NCBI RefSeq assembly: GCF_943734655.1
Contig: NC_071355.1
Location: 20,038,268-20,102,267 of the forward strand
Length of the DNA stretch: 64,000 nt
From: Sabethes cyaneus
Lineage: Eukaryota; Arthropoda; Insecta; Diptera; Culicidae
Reading direction: 5' to 3'
Notes under the pieces: generated by a model
Database searches by the model: none
What the model was told of the DNA's origin: nothing
Seen by the model: only the letters and a program-made list of their open reading frames with translations
Program-made: the position numbers and the translations under genes
Part shown: positions 22,661 to 33,213 of the stretch, piece by piece
Numbering within the stretch: position 1 is the stretch's first letter
Layout of the letters: every line of letters begins with the position of its first letter

Positions 22661-23640
22661 AAGTATTCAAAAAGGGAGCAATCCAGAAATTCAACTCTTC
22701 CTGGGCACTTATCAGACTCTTCTTGGACTAGCTTCTGGACTCTCTGTGAACTAGTTTTGAAGTTATTATGAACCTTTCTTTAACTATTTTTGGATCCGCT
22801 TTTGACACTTTGTAGACTTTCTTTGCTGAACTATTTTTCATCCCTTTTTAGAGCCTAAGACCAGTATTAGACAAGTTCTAGAAGAGTCCAAAAGAGTGTC
22901 CAAAAAGAGTTCACAAATAGTCCAATTTCTGGATTGATATTGCACGTTTGCTGGATTTTTCTTGTAATCTTTTCAGACACGTCTTATACTCTTTCTGGAC
23001 TCATTTTGGACAGTTGTATACTATTTTTGACTCTTTTTGATCTCTTTATATTGGACTCTATAAAGTCCAAAACCAGTCCAAGAAGGGTCCAAAAAGATTT
23101 CACGACTAGTTAAAAAAGAGACTCTTTTTGGAATTTAATCCGTGAAAAAACTTCTTGGACTCTTTTGAATTATTTATGGATTTGGTCACTTTGTAAACTC
23201 TTTTGGATCTCCTTTTGAAATTCAAAAATGGTCCATAAAGAGTCAAAAAACCAACCCAAAGTGAGCCAGAAACAGAGAAGCAGTGCCATTTCTAGAGTCA
23301 TTTTGGACTACCTTTACTCCTGGACGTCTTTTACTCTTTTTGGATTTTTTGAATTTTTTTTGGACTTTTCTTGGACTCTTGTATGACTCTTTGTGGACAA
23401 TTCTTGGACTTTTTCTCGATTCTTCTTGAACTTGCTTTGGATTTTTCATGGACTGTTTTTATATTTTTTCTGGACTCGTTTTGGATTGCCAAGAACAATT
23501 CTTTGTGGATCTTCTTAGACTGTTTAGATTCTATTTTGAAACTTTTTGACTCGCTGTGGTCTTCTTGAGACTCTTTTTTGACTCTTATTGGATTGAACTC
23601 TTTTTAGAATCTTTTTGATTTTTTTCTGGACTCTGTGCGT

Positions 23641-23829
23641 TTTCGGTGAAATTTGGAAAGAAGTCACTACCTAACATTAGCTTTTGACGTAGAGCTACGT
23701 CTTACCGTCGGGTGTCAATCCAAAATTAACATTCAAGTCAGCGTCACGAAAGAATGAAAGACTTTAAACTCTACAAACTTAATCAAAAAAATCAAAGTTT
23801 TACGTAGAAACGTCTTTAAGAGTTGGTTT
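23641..23829. other. Short unassigned stretch
   Basis: Transition from the array to the SINE; nothing recognised. Confidence 0.4.
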
Positions 23830-23983
23830 TTCTTTATCGACAGACTTCGTAGCCGGCTTTTAGAGTACAGGACAATGGCGCAGCTGGTGCAACGATCCTA
23901 CTAACTCTAGCAGCACCGTCCAGCTAAAAATCAAACATACGACGACAGGTTTGTTGGACGAGCATCGTATCTCGAAGCTACCT
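23830..23983 (-). repeat. tRNA-derived SINE, near full length
   Basis: The minus strand runs from GGTAGCTTCGAGATACGATG to GCCGGCTACGAAGTCTGTCG and an ATAAAGAA tail, matching the copy at 11536-11698 along its length. The B box is mutated (GTTTGATTT for GTTCGAATC), so its internal promoter is probably weak or dead. Confidence 0.7.
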
Positions 23984-25741
23984 TAATCAATCCTGAACGA
24001 ATTTTCGATGGTTTGCAAACAAACCGATTCATGAAAGATGCGAGACTGACGTGATTATTATTCAAACGGTGATTTTCAATTGACAGGCTGCACTCGAGCA
24101 AACGTAGCAAAACGTAAATATTCGACTTCCTTAACCAGTTCTGGACCGATGTGAAACAGGTTGGTACACACTTATCAAAAGCCAATCTAGAACTGTACTG
24201 AATCAGACAGGAGGGGTTACTACAGAGGCCACAGCAGACTCAGCCTCAAAACGGTACAAACGAGTGCCGATAAATTTTCATTAAAAAACTCCTGGCCAGG
24301 AAAACAACTTCGTGCGCGAATTCGCACGCTAATTTACGACATACAGACACGCAGTATCTACCTTTGATGGTGGCGGCGGCGGCGACGAAGAAGAAGCGCT
24401 CGACTGTCCTAGGCCTAGCGACTAGCGACTAGCTGTTGTACGCTATTGGAAAATTAAATTATCATTGCTGACGAGGGAACCTGTCCGTGTCGGTATAATG
24501 TCTTCTCTTCATCCCAGGTGGCGCGCGCGATCCCGGGAAGGAAAATTACTGCGGCATTCGATAATTTCTTCTATTGCATTTATTAAATCACAGCCTGCTT
24601 GTGAGATCGTTACAACTCTCTTTCGAAGTGTTCCCGAGTGCTTGTTTGTACCGACTGACAACCGACGGTCGTTCGGAAGATTACCGGACGGACGAACGGT
24701 CCGTCGAGTGCGAGCTGTTAAGACAGGCCACCACCTGATTGTTTTTAATTTATTTATCAAATTGAAATTGCCCCCACGGCGAAAACAAAGCCTCTCTCTC
24801 TCTCTCCTAATGGCAGCCAGTCTGTCAGAGGGCAACAGACTAGTCGCGTTGATGAAGGCATCATCAGAAGGGAGAAAACTGGATACTAGTGCAATTCAAG
24901 TTCAGAAAATCCGACGACGGTGCGACGGATCGGAACCGCAACTCTTGGTGGCGTGGGATCAACCGCAACCGATCATATTTCCACCGCCGATTGGCTGAGG
25001 TGGAATTTTCACGCCACAAGTGCCTATCGGTACGCTTTCGAGGACTTTCCGTCTGCTCCGTCGTCATCCCGGACTGCACTAGACTAGACACAGCACCTCG
25101 TCGAGAGATAGCGATGCTGAGCGCGCGTGAAGATCATCAGTGTCGGAGCGAATCTAATGCGAACCGATGGAGAGGAATGAAGTGGAAGAACCAAGAGCCA
25201 GTTTTGCCCATATGCAACGGCGTGGGAGCCACCGACATTTACATATTTGGCACATACCTACGTACATGAGAGCATTGCACTACGCTGCACAGACTGGCTG
25301 GCTGACTGACTGAATGACTGACTGACTGACTGAGTGACTAGTTGCTGTTTGCTGCATCTCCGATCGTATCTATATTTTCCCATCGGACACGCTTGGATCT
25401 TTGCGGTGTGGGACAACCGTACCGTACAACTGTAAGGATGCTGCGGCTGCTGCTGCTGCACCGCTCTCGAGCCGAGCTCGAGGAGGTGATGATCTATTTT
25501 AGGACATGGCCGTAAATCGACTCGAGATGAAAAGTGATCAACCTGCCGCGCGCATCTGCAATCTGCATACAATGTTGCTGAGCTTGCTGTTGGGTCCCTG
25601 CCAGTCGCACGGTTCGACAAATGGTTCGAAGGTTACCGGCGAACGGTGCGTGATCAAGAGAGCCTGGCCGCAATCGACCTAAACTTGCTGCGTGGAAAAA
25701 TCGTTGTCTAGCAAAGGTGGCACTTGCTGATGGACCGTGAA
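23984..25741. other. GC-richer low-repeat island with microsatellites
   Basis: Contains a (CT)n tract (24791-24807), a (GACT)n tract (about 25302-25338) and GCTGCTGCTG. A 177-codon open frame at 24465-24998 exists, but it lacks a domain, is basic and low in information, and overlaps an open frame on the other strand. I do not call a gene. Confidence 0.4.
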
Positions 25742-25743
25742 TA

Positions 25744-25848
25744 CCCAGTAAGAATTTGTCGCAAGACGTGGGACAGACAAGCGTCGTCCGACGCAAGCGA
25801 AATTTTTGCTTGCGTTGTTGCAACGTCGGACGACAAATTCTTACTGGG
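25744..25848. mobile_element. 105-bp MITE flanked by TA
   Basis: Termini CCCAGTAAGAATTTGTCG (25744-25761) and its exact complement (25831-25848) are each bordered by TA (25742-25743, 25849-25850). A TA duplication points to the Tc1/mariner group. The interior forms further hairpins (ACGCAAGCGAAA / TTTTTGCTTGCGT). It has no coding capacity. Confidence 0.75.
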
Positions 25849-25869
25849 TAGCTACGTGTCAGAGTCATC

Positions 25870-26220
25870 TTTTGATTTCTAACTTAAAATATAAAATTTC
25901 AATTTTTAATTTTCAATTTATGATTTTCAATTTTTGATTTTCAATTTTCCACTTTCAACTTCGGATTTTTAATTTCCGATTTTTTTTTTCAAAATTCAAT
26001 TTTAAATTTTGATTTTCAAAATTTATGTTTTAAGTTTTCAGTTGTCCATTTAGTTTCTTTTGCTTTGTTTATTTTATTTTATTCTGTTTTCTCTATTCGG
26101 TTTGGTGTCTCGTTTCTCCGTTTTTGTTTTTCAATATATATTTATAAAATGCCGTTTTATGGATTCTGATTTTGTTTTTGCACTGCTTATTTTAAAATGT
26201 TTATTTTCATTTTATAACTT
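25870..26220. repeat. Degenerate TTTTCAATTTT-type low-complexity array
   Basis: Imperfect units such as TTTTCAATTTTTGAT and TTTCAATTTT run for about 180 bases, then break down into T-rich sequence with TTTTGTTTTT runs. Confidence 0.6.
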
Positions 26221-26483
26221 ATTTTTTGCTTGATGTACTTTTTATGTGTGACGTTTTTAAAATTTTTATTTGCTGGTTTGATTGTGATTTTTCTGCCCAT
26301 AAAAGCCAAAATGACGAAAACGTATTTTTCCGGTCCAACGTAATATGCATAATATGCAACGAATTGGGCGTTAAGAACATTTGTTTGTTCGAAAATATTC
26401 GATAAATTTGAAAAAATCGAGCTACTCTGTTATTTGACGTAAGTCTAATCATAACCAACCAGCATAGAAAGGTACTTTTCACG

Positions 26484-26731
26484 AGCTGTACGCCAAGCTA
26501 TGAGAATGAACGCTTAACAAACAGTCTGTTTAATCGCATAAACTGGCGTTTGCATGATTTAAACATAAAATCTCACTGGCCCTCTTTCTAATAATAAATC
26601 TCTACTAAATTGACAGATTATTTGATTGAAAAAGTTTACAAATGCCTACGATTGAACGGTTTTAACGAAAAAAATGCGACTTCTCAACAATGGTATGGTT
26701 GGTTATTACGTCAACTATGACCATTCGCAGT
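26484..26731 (-). mobile_element. Truncated copy of the 19.85-kb MITE
   Basis: Reading the minus strand from 26731, the end reads CTGCGAATGG, then ATAGTTGACGTAATAACC, TTGTTGAGAA and TCGCATTTTTTTCG, following the left half of the 19850-20361 element. Homology continues to the ACGCCAAG block near 26490. The opposite terminus is missing. Confidence 0.6.
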
Positions 26732-26749
26732 TTCGGTCTGGGGTTTTGT

Positions 26750-27232
26750 CTCGCGGTTTTTGAATTTGACTATTAAACTCTGACATTTGTTTTGATTTTA
26801 GATTTTTGTCTTTCGTAGTTTCTCTTTGATTTTGACTGTTGACCACGGAACATTGAAGTTTGATTTGCGATTAACGATATATATTGGTGTCTTGACCTTT
26901 ATTTTAACCTGACTTTGTTTCGGAGTTTGTTTTAACCTATTTTTTATAAATTTTGTTTACCGTTTTCTATTTTCTGCTCTGTTTTTCAAGTTACCATACA
27001 TCCTGATTTTAAGATTTTCAATTTTCAAGTTTTTAAGTTGTGTTTTTCTTTCTTTTTTTTTTGTCTTTTCTATTTTCTATTTTTTATTTTTTTTCGTTTT
27101 GCGTCTTCTATTCTATGTTTTGTCTTTTCTGTTTCCTATTTGCTGGTTTCTGTATTATAGTTCTTTTGCTTCTGTGTTTTTCTATTTTGTTCTTTTTCAG
27201 TTTTCCAGTTTTCGTGTTTTTCAGTTTTTCTG
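26750..27232. repeat. T-rich TTTTCTATTTTC-type array
   Basis: Degenerate units of TTTTC, TATTTTC, TTTTCTGTTT and CAGTTTT become dominant from about 26940. They form a minor block of the family seen at 28861-31030. A C-tract MITE abuts its right end. Confidence 0.6.
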
Positions 27233-27390
27233 TTAGGCCATTACAAATATTTTATAAAATGTTTGTCCTTCCGTTGTTGGGCAACTGAAGGGGGAGGGGA
27301 GATTTTTTAATTGATCAAAAAAAATATGCTTTTCAAGCATTTTTACTTAAAGTTTAAACATGAAAACCAAATCAATTTCTGTTTTTTATA
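27233..27390 (-). mobile_element. C-tract MITE fragment, inverted
   Basis: Starts TTAGGCCATTACAAATA and is the inverse of the right part of the following full copy: it shares the complement of TCAGTGGCCCAACACCG, a C/G-tract region and the complement of TTTAAACTTTAAGTAAAAATG. Together with 27397-27880 it makes a large inverted pair. Confidence 0.65.
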
Positions 27391-27396
27391 TGTACG

Positions 27397-27880
27397 TTAG
27401 GCCATTGCAAATAATTTCAAAAGTTTTTGTCAACCCCCCCCCCCCCTGGAAATTGGCTTGAAAAATCCGGGGGCAAAAAAATAATCTATAGGATTTGAGT
27501 TAATTTTTTTTCATAAAGTCAATCAAAGTCTGTGGGTTCTAGAGCCTGAAAAACTCAAAAAATGGGTGTACGAGTTGAGGTAATGCTTCTAGCATAAAAC
27601 AGAAATGGAAATTCGAACAAAGGAATTTCCGAAAATCGGCCAAAAAATCTTTCTTTCGTTTTTGTCTTTTTTCCTAGATTTTTGTATGAAAAATAATAAC
27701 GTATATATTAAGAGCAAGAATAGATTTGGTTTTCACGTTTAAACTTTAAGTAAAAATGCCTAAGATCAATATTTTTTTTGCTCGATTAAAAAAAATCTCT
27801 TTGTTTTTGTTGCCCCCCCCCCCCCCCACCTTCAGTGGCCCAACACCGTAAGGACAAAAACTTTATAAAATATTTGTAAT
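27397..27880 (+). mobile_element. C-tract MITE, nearly full copy
   Basis: Left end TTAGGCCATTGCAAATAAT, then GTTTTTGTC and a C tract of 13. Right end has a C tract of 16, then TCAGTGGCCCAACACCG and TATTTGTAAT. It matches the element at 40799-41276 along its length, including TGTACGAGTTGAG and AATAGATTTGGTTTT. No coding frame. Confidence 0.7.
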
Positions 27881-27990
27881 ATTTTTCATACAAAAATTAA
27901 CGAAAAGAGACACGAAGACGAAAGAATTTTTTTCTCCGATTTTCGGAAATTCCACTGTTCAAATTTCCATTTCTGTTTTGTGTAAGAAGC
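27881..27990 (-). mobile_element. C-tract MITE fragment, inverted
   Basis: Contains the complement of GGAATTTCCGAAAATCGG and of TTTTTGTATGAAAAAT from the adjacent full copy, in the opposite sense. It is a third partial copy, or part of a rearranged palindrome. Confidence 0.6.
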
Positions 27991-28690
27991 AGGGAATGAA
28001 AAGATGCTTGTTCATACGCAGAACTAACCGACAAAAACGAAGAGCAATAAACCAGTTATTCTCTGCCTATAAAACAAACATACATAGCAACCAGAATGTA
28101 TCACAATAACAAAATATTAGGACAAATGAATGTTCCTTCACTCCAGCAAACAGAATAACTTTCGATGAGAGTATATTTTGATACACCCTCGCTCTTACAA
28201 GCGCATGTTGTTGGTAATGCAGGTATACAATAAAATATGTCTTTGTCGCCAGTCGGTTGGTTAAAGACAATACTTTAACAGCAACTTAAACAAAAGGGGC
28301 AAACAGCAAAAACTTTAAGAAAAAGACCAGCTTGCTTTGACCTAAAGTCTGGCGTACAAAAGTTACCAACGTTACCTTGGTAACTACCAAACACTGCCGC
28401 TGCCGACACAGTGTAACATGATTAGGATTGCTATTGTTGCGTACAATACGTATTGCATACAGCAGTGTGGCTTTTTCGCAGGCAACAACATAGTTGTCAT
28501 GAAACATCTGTGTCCACGATAAACAGCACCGATAAATTGTCTTTGTCCTAACTTCCATGCAATGGTGACAAACTTTCATCATACATTGTCGCAACATTTT
28601 GAAATAGGGACAATATCTTTGTCTCTTGTGCGTTCGTGATTTTTGATTGCCTGGTTAGAAGCGTTCCGTACACTCCGTACACATTTTTTC
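27991..28690. other. Unassigned AT-rich DNA
   Basis: No gene or transposon recognised. A small palindrome (GTTACC...GGTAAC) lies near 28360-28385. Confidence 0.4.
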
Positions 28691-28857
28691 GAATTCTTTA
28701 GACTGTAGAGCCCACATACAATTGATTTTATCGAAAAAAATTTGACTTATATCCCACAAATTATTATTTTGTGCCCCGATTTTTCAAGCTATTTTTAAAG
28801 GGGGGGATGAGGGGTGACAAAAACTTTAAAAATAATTTGCAATGGCCTTATTATTTT
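28691..28857 (-). mobile_element. C-tract MITE fragment
   Basis: The minus strand from 28857 reads TAAGGCCATTGCAAATTATT, then GTTTTTGTCACCCCTC, CCCCC, and ends with TGTGGGCTCTACAGTC as in the 40.8-kb copy (TGTGGGCTCTACAGCC). It is about the left third of the element. Confidence 0.65.
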
Positions 28858-28860
28858 CTA

Positions 28861-29288
28861 TTTTGCGTCTTCTATTTCATGTTTTGTTTTGTCTATTTCC
28901 TGTTTTCTGTACTACGGGTTTTCCGCTTTTCTGTTTTTTATTTTTCTCTGTTTCAGTTTCACCGTTTTTCTATTATTTTCGGGTTTTTTCAGATTCTCAG
29001 ATTCTCAGTTTCCTGTTTGTCAGTTTTATTTTGTTTTTTTTCTACGTTTCTGTTTTCAATTTAACGTCTTTCTATGTTTTCGTTTTCAGCATTTTCAGGT
29101 TTTCAGTTTTTCTATTTTTTAGCTTTCCTGTTTTCTGTGAAGTTTTCTGTTTCCTGCTTTTTATATTTTTGGTTTCTGTTCGCTGTTTTCTGTCTTCGGT
29201 CTTCTGTTTGCTGTTTTCTGTTTTCAGTTTTCAGTTTTCAATTCTCAATTTTCATTTTCCTGTTTTTCGTTTTCTGTATTCTCTTTTC
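28861..29288. repeat. Degenerate TTTTCTGTTTTCAG array, left block
   Basis: Units of about 7-14 bases combine TTTTCTG, TTTTCAG and TTTTCCG. Several plus-strand frames stay open and encode Phe/Ser/Val/Cys-rich low-complexity sequence in overlapping frames; they are not genes. The array resumes at about 29680 after a palindromic insertion. Confidence 0.8.
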
Positions 29289-29672
29289 TAATATTTTTTT
29301 GAAACGATGATTCTACAATTGATGAAGGGACGGTAAGGGAAAGTAATGAAGAAGGATTTTTTTCCGGGAATGAAGGGGAAGGGTGGAAAGGAAGAGGGGG
29401 GGGGTAATAGGTAGCTATGCTTAACAAGTTGTCGTTGTGACTCCTATCTTTTGTCCAATGCGACAACGACAATTTGTTAAGCATAGCTACCTATTACCCC
29501 CCCCCCCCTTCCTTTACACCCTTCCCCTTCATTCCCGGAAAAAAAATCCTTCTTCATTACTTTCCCTTACCGTCCCTTCATCAATTGTAGAATCATCGTT
29601 TCAAAAAAATATTAATATATGCCTGACCGCATTTCAAGGTCATGACTAAAGTCACGAGTTTGGTCAATTCTC
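29289..29672. mobile_element. Fold-back element with about 150-bp arms
   Basis: Arms 29289-29440 and 29461-29614 are near-perfect inverse copies around a loop of about 20 bases. Each arm contains AGCTATGCTTAACAA, a G or C tract, CATTCCCGGAAAAAAA (or complement) and a CAATTGATGAAGGGACGG-type block. The 3' flank (TGCCTGACCGCATTTCAAGG, ACGAGTTTGGTC) matches that of the element at 11985-12655. It interrupts a TTTTCTG array. Confidence 0.75.
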
Positions 29673-31035
29673 TTTTCTGTTTTCTCATTTCTGTTTTCTG
29701 TGCTGTTTTCTATTTCAGTTTTCTATGTTTTTCGTGTTTTTATGTTCTGTTCTCTGGAGTTGGTTTTCCATTTTTAGCTTTCTTTTTACTGTTTTATGGT
29801 TTCTTGTTTTCTGTGTTCTGTTTAATGTTTAATGTAGTATTCTAATTTATATTTCTGTTTTTCAGTTTGCCATATTTCTTGTTTTTAGGTTTATCAATTG
29901 TGTGGTGTTTTTCATGATTTTAGTTTTCCTTTTACTAATTTTTTTTTCGTTTTGCGTCTTCTGTTCTACGTTTTGTCTTTTCTATTTCCTGTTTTCTGTA
30001 TTACGGTTTTTCTGCTTTTCTGTTTTTCTATTCTTTTCTTTTTCAGTTTTCCAGCTTTCCAGTTTTCTGCTTTCCGGTTTCTGTTCACTGTTTACTGTTT
30101 TCTATTTGTGTTTTCTATTATATGTTTTCCGTTTTCTGCTTCTATTTTCTGTGTTCTGTTTTCAGTTCTCCATTTTCTGTTTGCAGTTTTCAGCTATCAG
30201 TTTTCAGTTTCAGTTTTCAGTTTTCTGCTTTCAATTTTCAGTATGTTTTCAGTTTTCGGTTTTCAGTTTTCAGTTTCAGTTTGCGGTTTTCAGTTTTCAG
30301 TTTTCAGCTTTCAGTTTTCAGCTTTCAGTTTTCAGTTTTCTGCTTTCAATTTTCAGTTTTTAGCTTTCAGGTCTTAGTTTTAAGCTTTCAGTTTTCAGTT
30401 TTAGGTTTTCAGTTTTCTGTTTTCTGTCTTCGGTTTTCTGTTTTTGTTTTCTATTTTTTGTTTTCAGTTTTCTTATTTCTGTTTTCTGTTTTATATTTCT
30501 GTTTTTCAATTTGCCAATTGCTTGTTTTTGGTTTATCAATTTTGTTTTCCTTTCTCTATCTTTTTTCTAGTTTTTTCCATTTTGCGTCTCCTGTTCTACG
30601 TTTTGTCTTTTCTATTTCCTGTTTTCTGTATTACGGTTGTTCTGCTTTACTGGCTTTCTTTTTTTTAGGTTTTCCAGTTTTCTGCTTTCAGTTTTCTGTT
30701 CTCTGTGTTCTTTTTACTGTTTTCGATTTCTGTTTTCTATTTTAAGTTTTCCGTTTTCTGCATTCTGTTTTCTGTGTTTTGTTTTCAGTTTTCTGTTTCT
30801 GTTTTCGGTTTTCGGTTTTCGGTTTTCCATTTTCTGTTTTCAGTTTTCTCTTTTTTGTTTGCCGTTTTCAGTTTTCAGTTTTCTGTGCTCTGTGTTCTGT
30901 TTACTGTTTTCTATTTCTGTTTTCTATTTTATGTTGTCCGTTTTCTGCTTTTTTATTTTTCTCGTTTAGTTTCCTAGTTTTTCCAGTCTTTTTATTTTTT
31001 TGGTTTTTTATTTTTCAGTTTTTTAATAGATCAGC
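29673..31035. repeat. Degenerate TTTTCTGTTTTCAG array, main block
   Basis: About 1.36 kb of TTTTCAGTTTTCTG-type units. The purest stretch is around 30180-30440, where TTTTCAG repeats almost every 7 bases. Larger blocks recur: TCTACGTTTTGTCTTTTC followed by TATTTCCTGTTTTCTGTATTACGG occurs near 29966 and 30596, which suggests higher-order duplication of about 0.63 kb. Confidence 0.8.
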
Positions 31036-32420
31036 TTCTTAGGTTTTTAATTTTTTGAAAGATTTTTAGATTACCGCTGTTTTTTAGTATTTCCAGTTTT
31101 ACATTTTGTCATTCTTTTTTCTGAATTTTTATTTCGCACTTTCTTACTTTTTTAGTTTTTCCGTTCATAAGTTTACCAGTTTTCTAGTTTTCTATTTTTA
31201 GTTTTCCAATTGTTGAGTTTTTGAATTTTTCACTTTTGAGTTTTTTAATTTTCCTGTTTTCTATTTTGTTTTTTTTCTTCTCTGCTTTCTTTTGTGTGTT
31301 GACTGTTGTCCCTTTGCTGTTATCTCTTTAATCATTACTGTTTTCTGCTTCTGTATTCTGTTTACTGTTCCGGTTTATTTTTCTCTCTGTTTTCCATTCT
31401 TCTGATTTTCTATTCGTTGGTTTCTGTTTTCTGTTTTCCATTTCCTGTCTTCTGTTTTACTATTGTCCCGATTTTATTCTCTATTTTTGGTTTCTCTGTT
31501 CCCCTGTCTTCTCTTTTCTATTTTCTGTTCTGCGTTTTTTTCTCCGTTTTGTTTATTTGTGGCTTTATAGACTCAGAATTCTCTTTTAAGGTCTCTCAAT
31601 TACTATTTGCTTCATATCTCTTCTTATTTTACTCATTATCGCTTAGTTTTAATTATTTGCTTCGAGCTTTCACAGTCTACTTTTCATATTTTACTTTTTC
31701 CCATTTTTACTTTAGAGTTATTTGTCATATTCCTACTCCTTGTTTTGGCTTTCGATTTTTGACTTTGAATTTTAAATTTTGACATTTGAAGTTCCAGTTC
31801 AAAGTTAAAAGTTTAGAGTTTGAAATTTTAATCTTTTACTTTTATTTTTTATCTTTTGGCTTTTGAGTTTGGTTTCCATTTAATTTTTATGATTTCATTG
31901 TCGGTATTTGAGTGAATTTTGGTTTTAATTTTAGATTTTTGACTTGTGACTACAAACTCTAACCTTTTGATTAACTTTTATTTTTTTAACTTTTCAATGT
32001 TGAACTTTTTCAACTTTAACCACACTAGAAGAATTTATTTTATTTGGTAAATTTTTGGCTATCCACATTATTTTATTTTCAATTTAACATTTTGGTATTG
32101 ATTATCTAAAAAGTCGATTTAACGTTTGACTTTTGGCTTCACTTTTTCCAGTTTTGATTTGATTGACTTTTGATTTGACTTTTGTTTTTCGACTCTTAAG
32201 TTTTGATTTTCAATTTTGGCATTTGACTTAAGAATTTTCACTTTTAGCTTTGGCTTGTGATTTTTGACGACTTTGACTTCGACTTTGGATATTTGACTAA
32301 TGCCTTTAGACGTTTGGCATAGGGATTTAGGCTGTTGACTCTCATCTCCTGACCTAACTTTTAATTGTTGACATTTGGCTTTTGCCTTTCGACTTTTGAC
32401 ATTATGTCATCCTTTTACCA
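31036..32420. repeat. T-rich array grading into TTTTGACTTTTG units
   Basis: The TTTTCTG pattern decays, and from about 31750 the unit becomes TTTTGACTTTTGA / TTTTGATTTTCAA. The longest frame (31306-31782) is Phe/Leu/Ser-rich and follows the base skew; it is not called as a gene. Confidence 0.6.
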
Positions 32421-33106
32421 GTTTTTCGACTCTTTAAAGAGAGACCCCTGCCTGTGTACTATTTACTAGTGTGTCTTTTTTTACTATTTTACTATACGTT
32501 TTTTATGATTCGCATCTATTGCCGTTTCAGTTTAAATTGCTTACCTTTGTGTTTTTGTCCTATCTTTTCAGTTTTACTTTTTAATTTTCTGTTGTAAGTT
32601 ATCCATTCTTTGTTGAGTTTTACTTGACTACTGTGATTCCTGTTCTATTCAATTTTATTTAAGTAATAAATGTGACACCAATAAACGTAACGATTTGTAA
32701 CGATTTTCTTGACGGGGATTCTATTGAAGAAGGACATTTAAATGATGAAACGACTCGAATTCGATAAAAAGCATTTGCCTTGTTGGAAACCTCTCAGATC
32801 AAACGACCAATTAAGTTCGCAACCGCTGTTACTACATTCCTTAACTAGCACCAACTATTCAGCGTAGACACAAAGTAAAAATTCTACTTATTTCTACTAT
32901 TTTATGATAACTCAATCCGCACGTACCGGAGAAATATAGTCCCAGCGTTAATGGCTCTGGTTAAGGCGTTTTTTCTACCTTTCGTGAGTCGGCCCAGAAA
33001 CTGGAAAACCAGTTCGGCACGAAACCATTTGAATATCGTAGTCACGTAATTGCACGCACCAACCTGCAAGAAGGGAAGAGAGGAAAAAAAAAGAAAATAA
33101 AGTTCA
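32421..33106. other. Unassigned DNA with one weak minus-strand exon candidate
   Basis: On the minus strand a long pyrimidine tract (33075-33105 complement) ends in CTTCTTGCAG at about 33066, a textbook acceptor. It is followed by about 85 open bases and a possible donor, AAAGGTAGAA, near 32980. The short candidate matches no family I know. It conflicts with, or would have to neighbour, the plus-strand candidate at 33107. Confidence 0.2.
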
Positions 33107-33213
33107 ATGAAGCATATTAACAAGTGTTATTTCTACGGCACCGGCAGCGGCCAGGCCAACAACGAGCTGGCTGAGCTGCCGGAGGGCTACCATTATGCCA
33201 ATAGAAAAGTAAG
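33107..33213 (+). CDS. Candidate short exon, unrecognised
   Basis: The frame from ATG at 33107 includes YFYGTGSGQANNELAELPEG and continues through GYHYANRK to a consensus donor (AAA|GTAAGA) at about 33212. From codon 9 onward third positions are almost all G or C (GGC, ACC, AGC, CAG, GCC, AAC, GAG, CTG), unlike the AT-rich surroundings, as expected for an insect coding exon. The ATG context is poor and no acceptor with a pyrimidine tract precedes it, so the 5' boundary is uncertain. I do not recognise the peptide. It may be chance. Confidence 0.25.

Larger units (their letters stand above)
20370..23640. repeat. TTTTTGGACTC-type array with about 1-kb higher-order units
   Basis: Imperfect short units TTTTTGGACTC occupy 3.3 kb; the first few hundred bases run mainly in the reverse sense (GTCCAAAAAGAG). 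Larger units repeat: a block with CTGTACACTATTTTT occurs near 21166, 22012 and 23015, each followed by TTTTTGATCTCTTT and then the reversed units GTCCAAAACCAGTCC. The block TTACTAGACTCTCTTTGC precedes a SINE remnant at both 21596 and 22576. Thus the array is built of segments of about 850-1000 bases. Scattered frames within it are artefacts of the unit. Confidence 0.8.

Noticed and set aside
20370..23640. CRISPR-like regular spacing
   Set aside because: Units are contiguous, degenerate and without unique spacers; this is a tandem array.
24465..24998. 177-codon plus-strand frame
   Set aside because: No recognisable domain, overlapping open frame on the other strand, and composition typical of the surrounding non-coding island.
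28814..31042. Many Phe/Ser/Val/Cys-rich frames resembling membrane proteins
   Set aside because: They follow TTTTCTGTTTTCAG units in all frames and shift with the repeats. The hydrophobicity is a result of T-rich codons.
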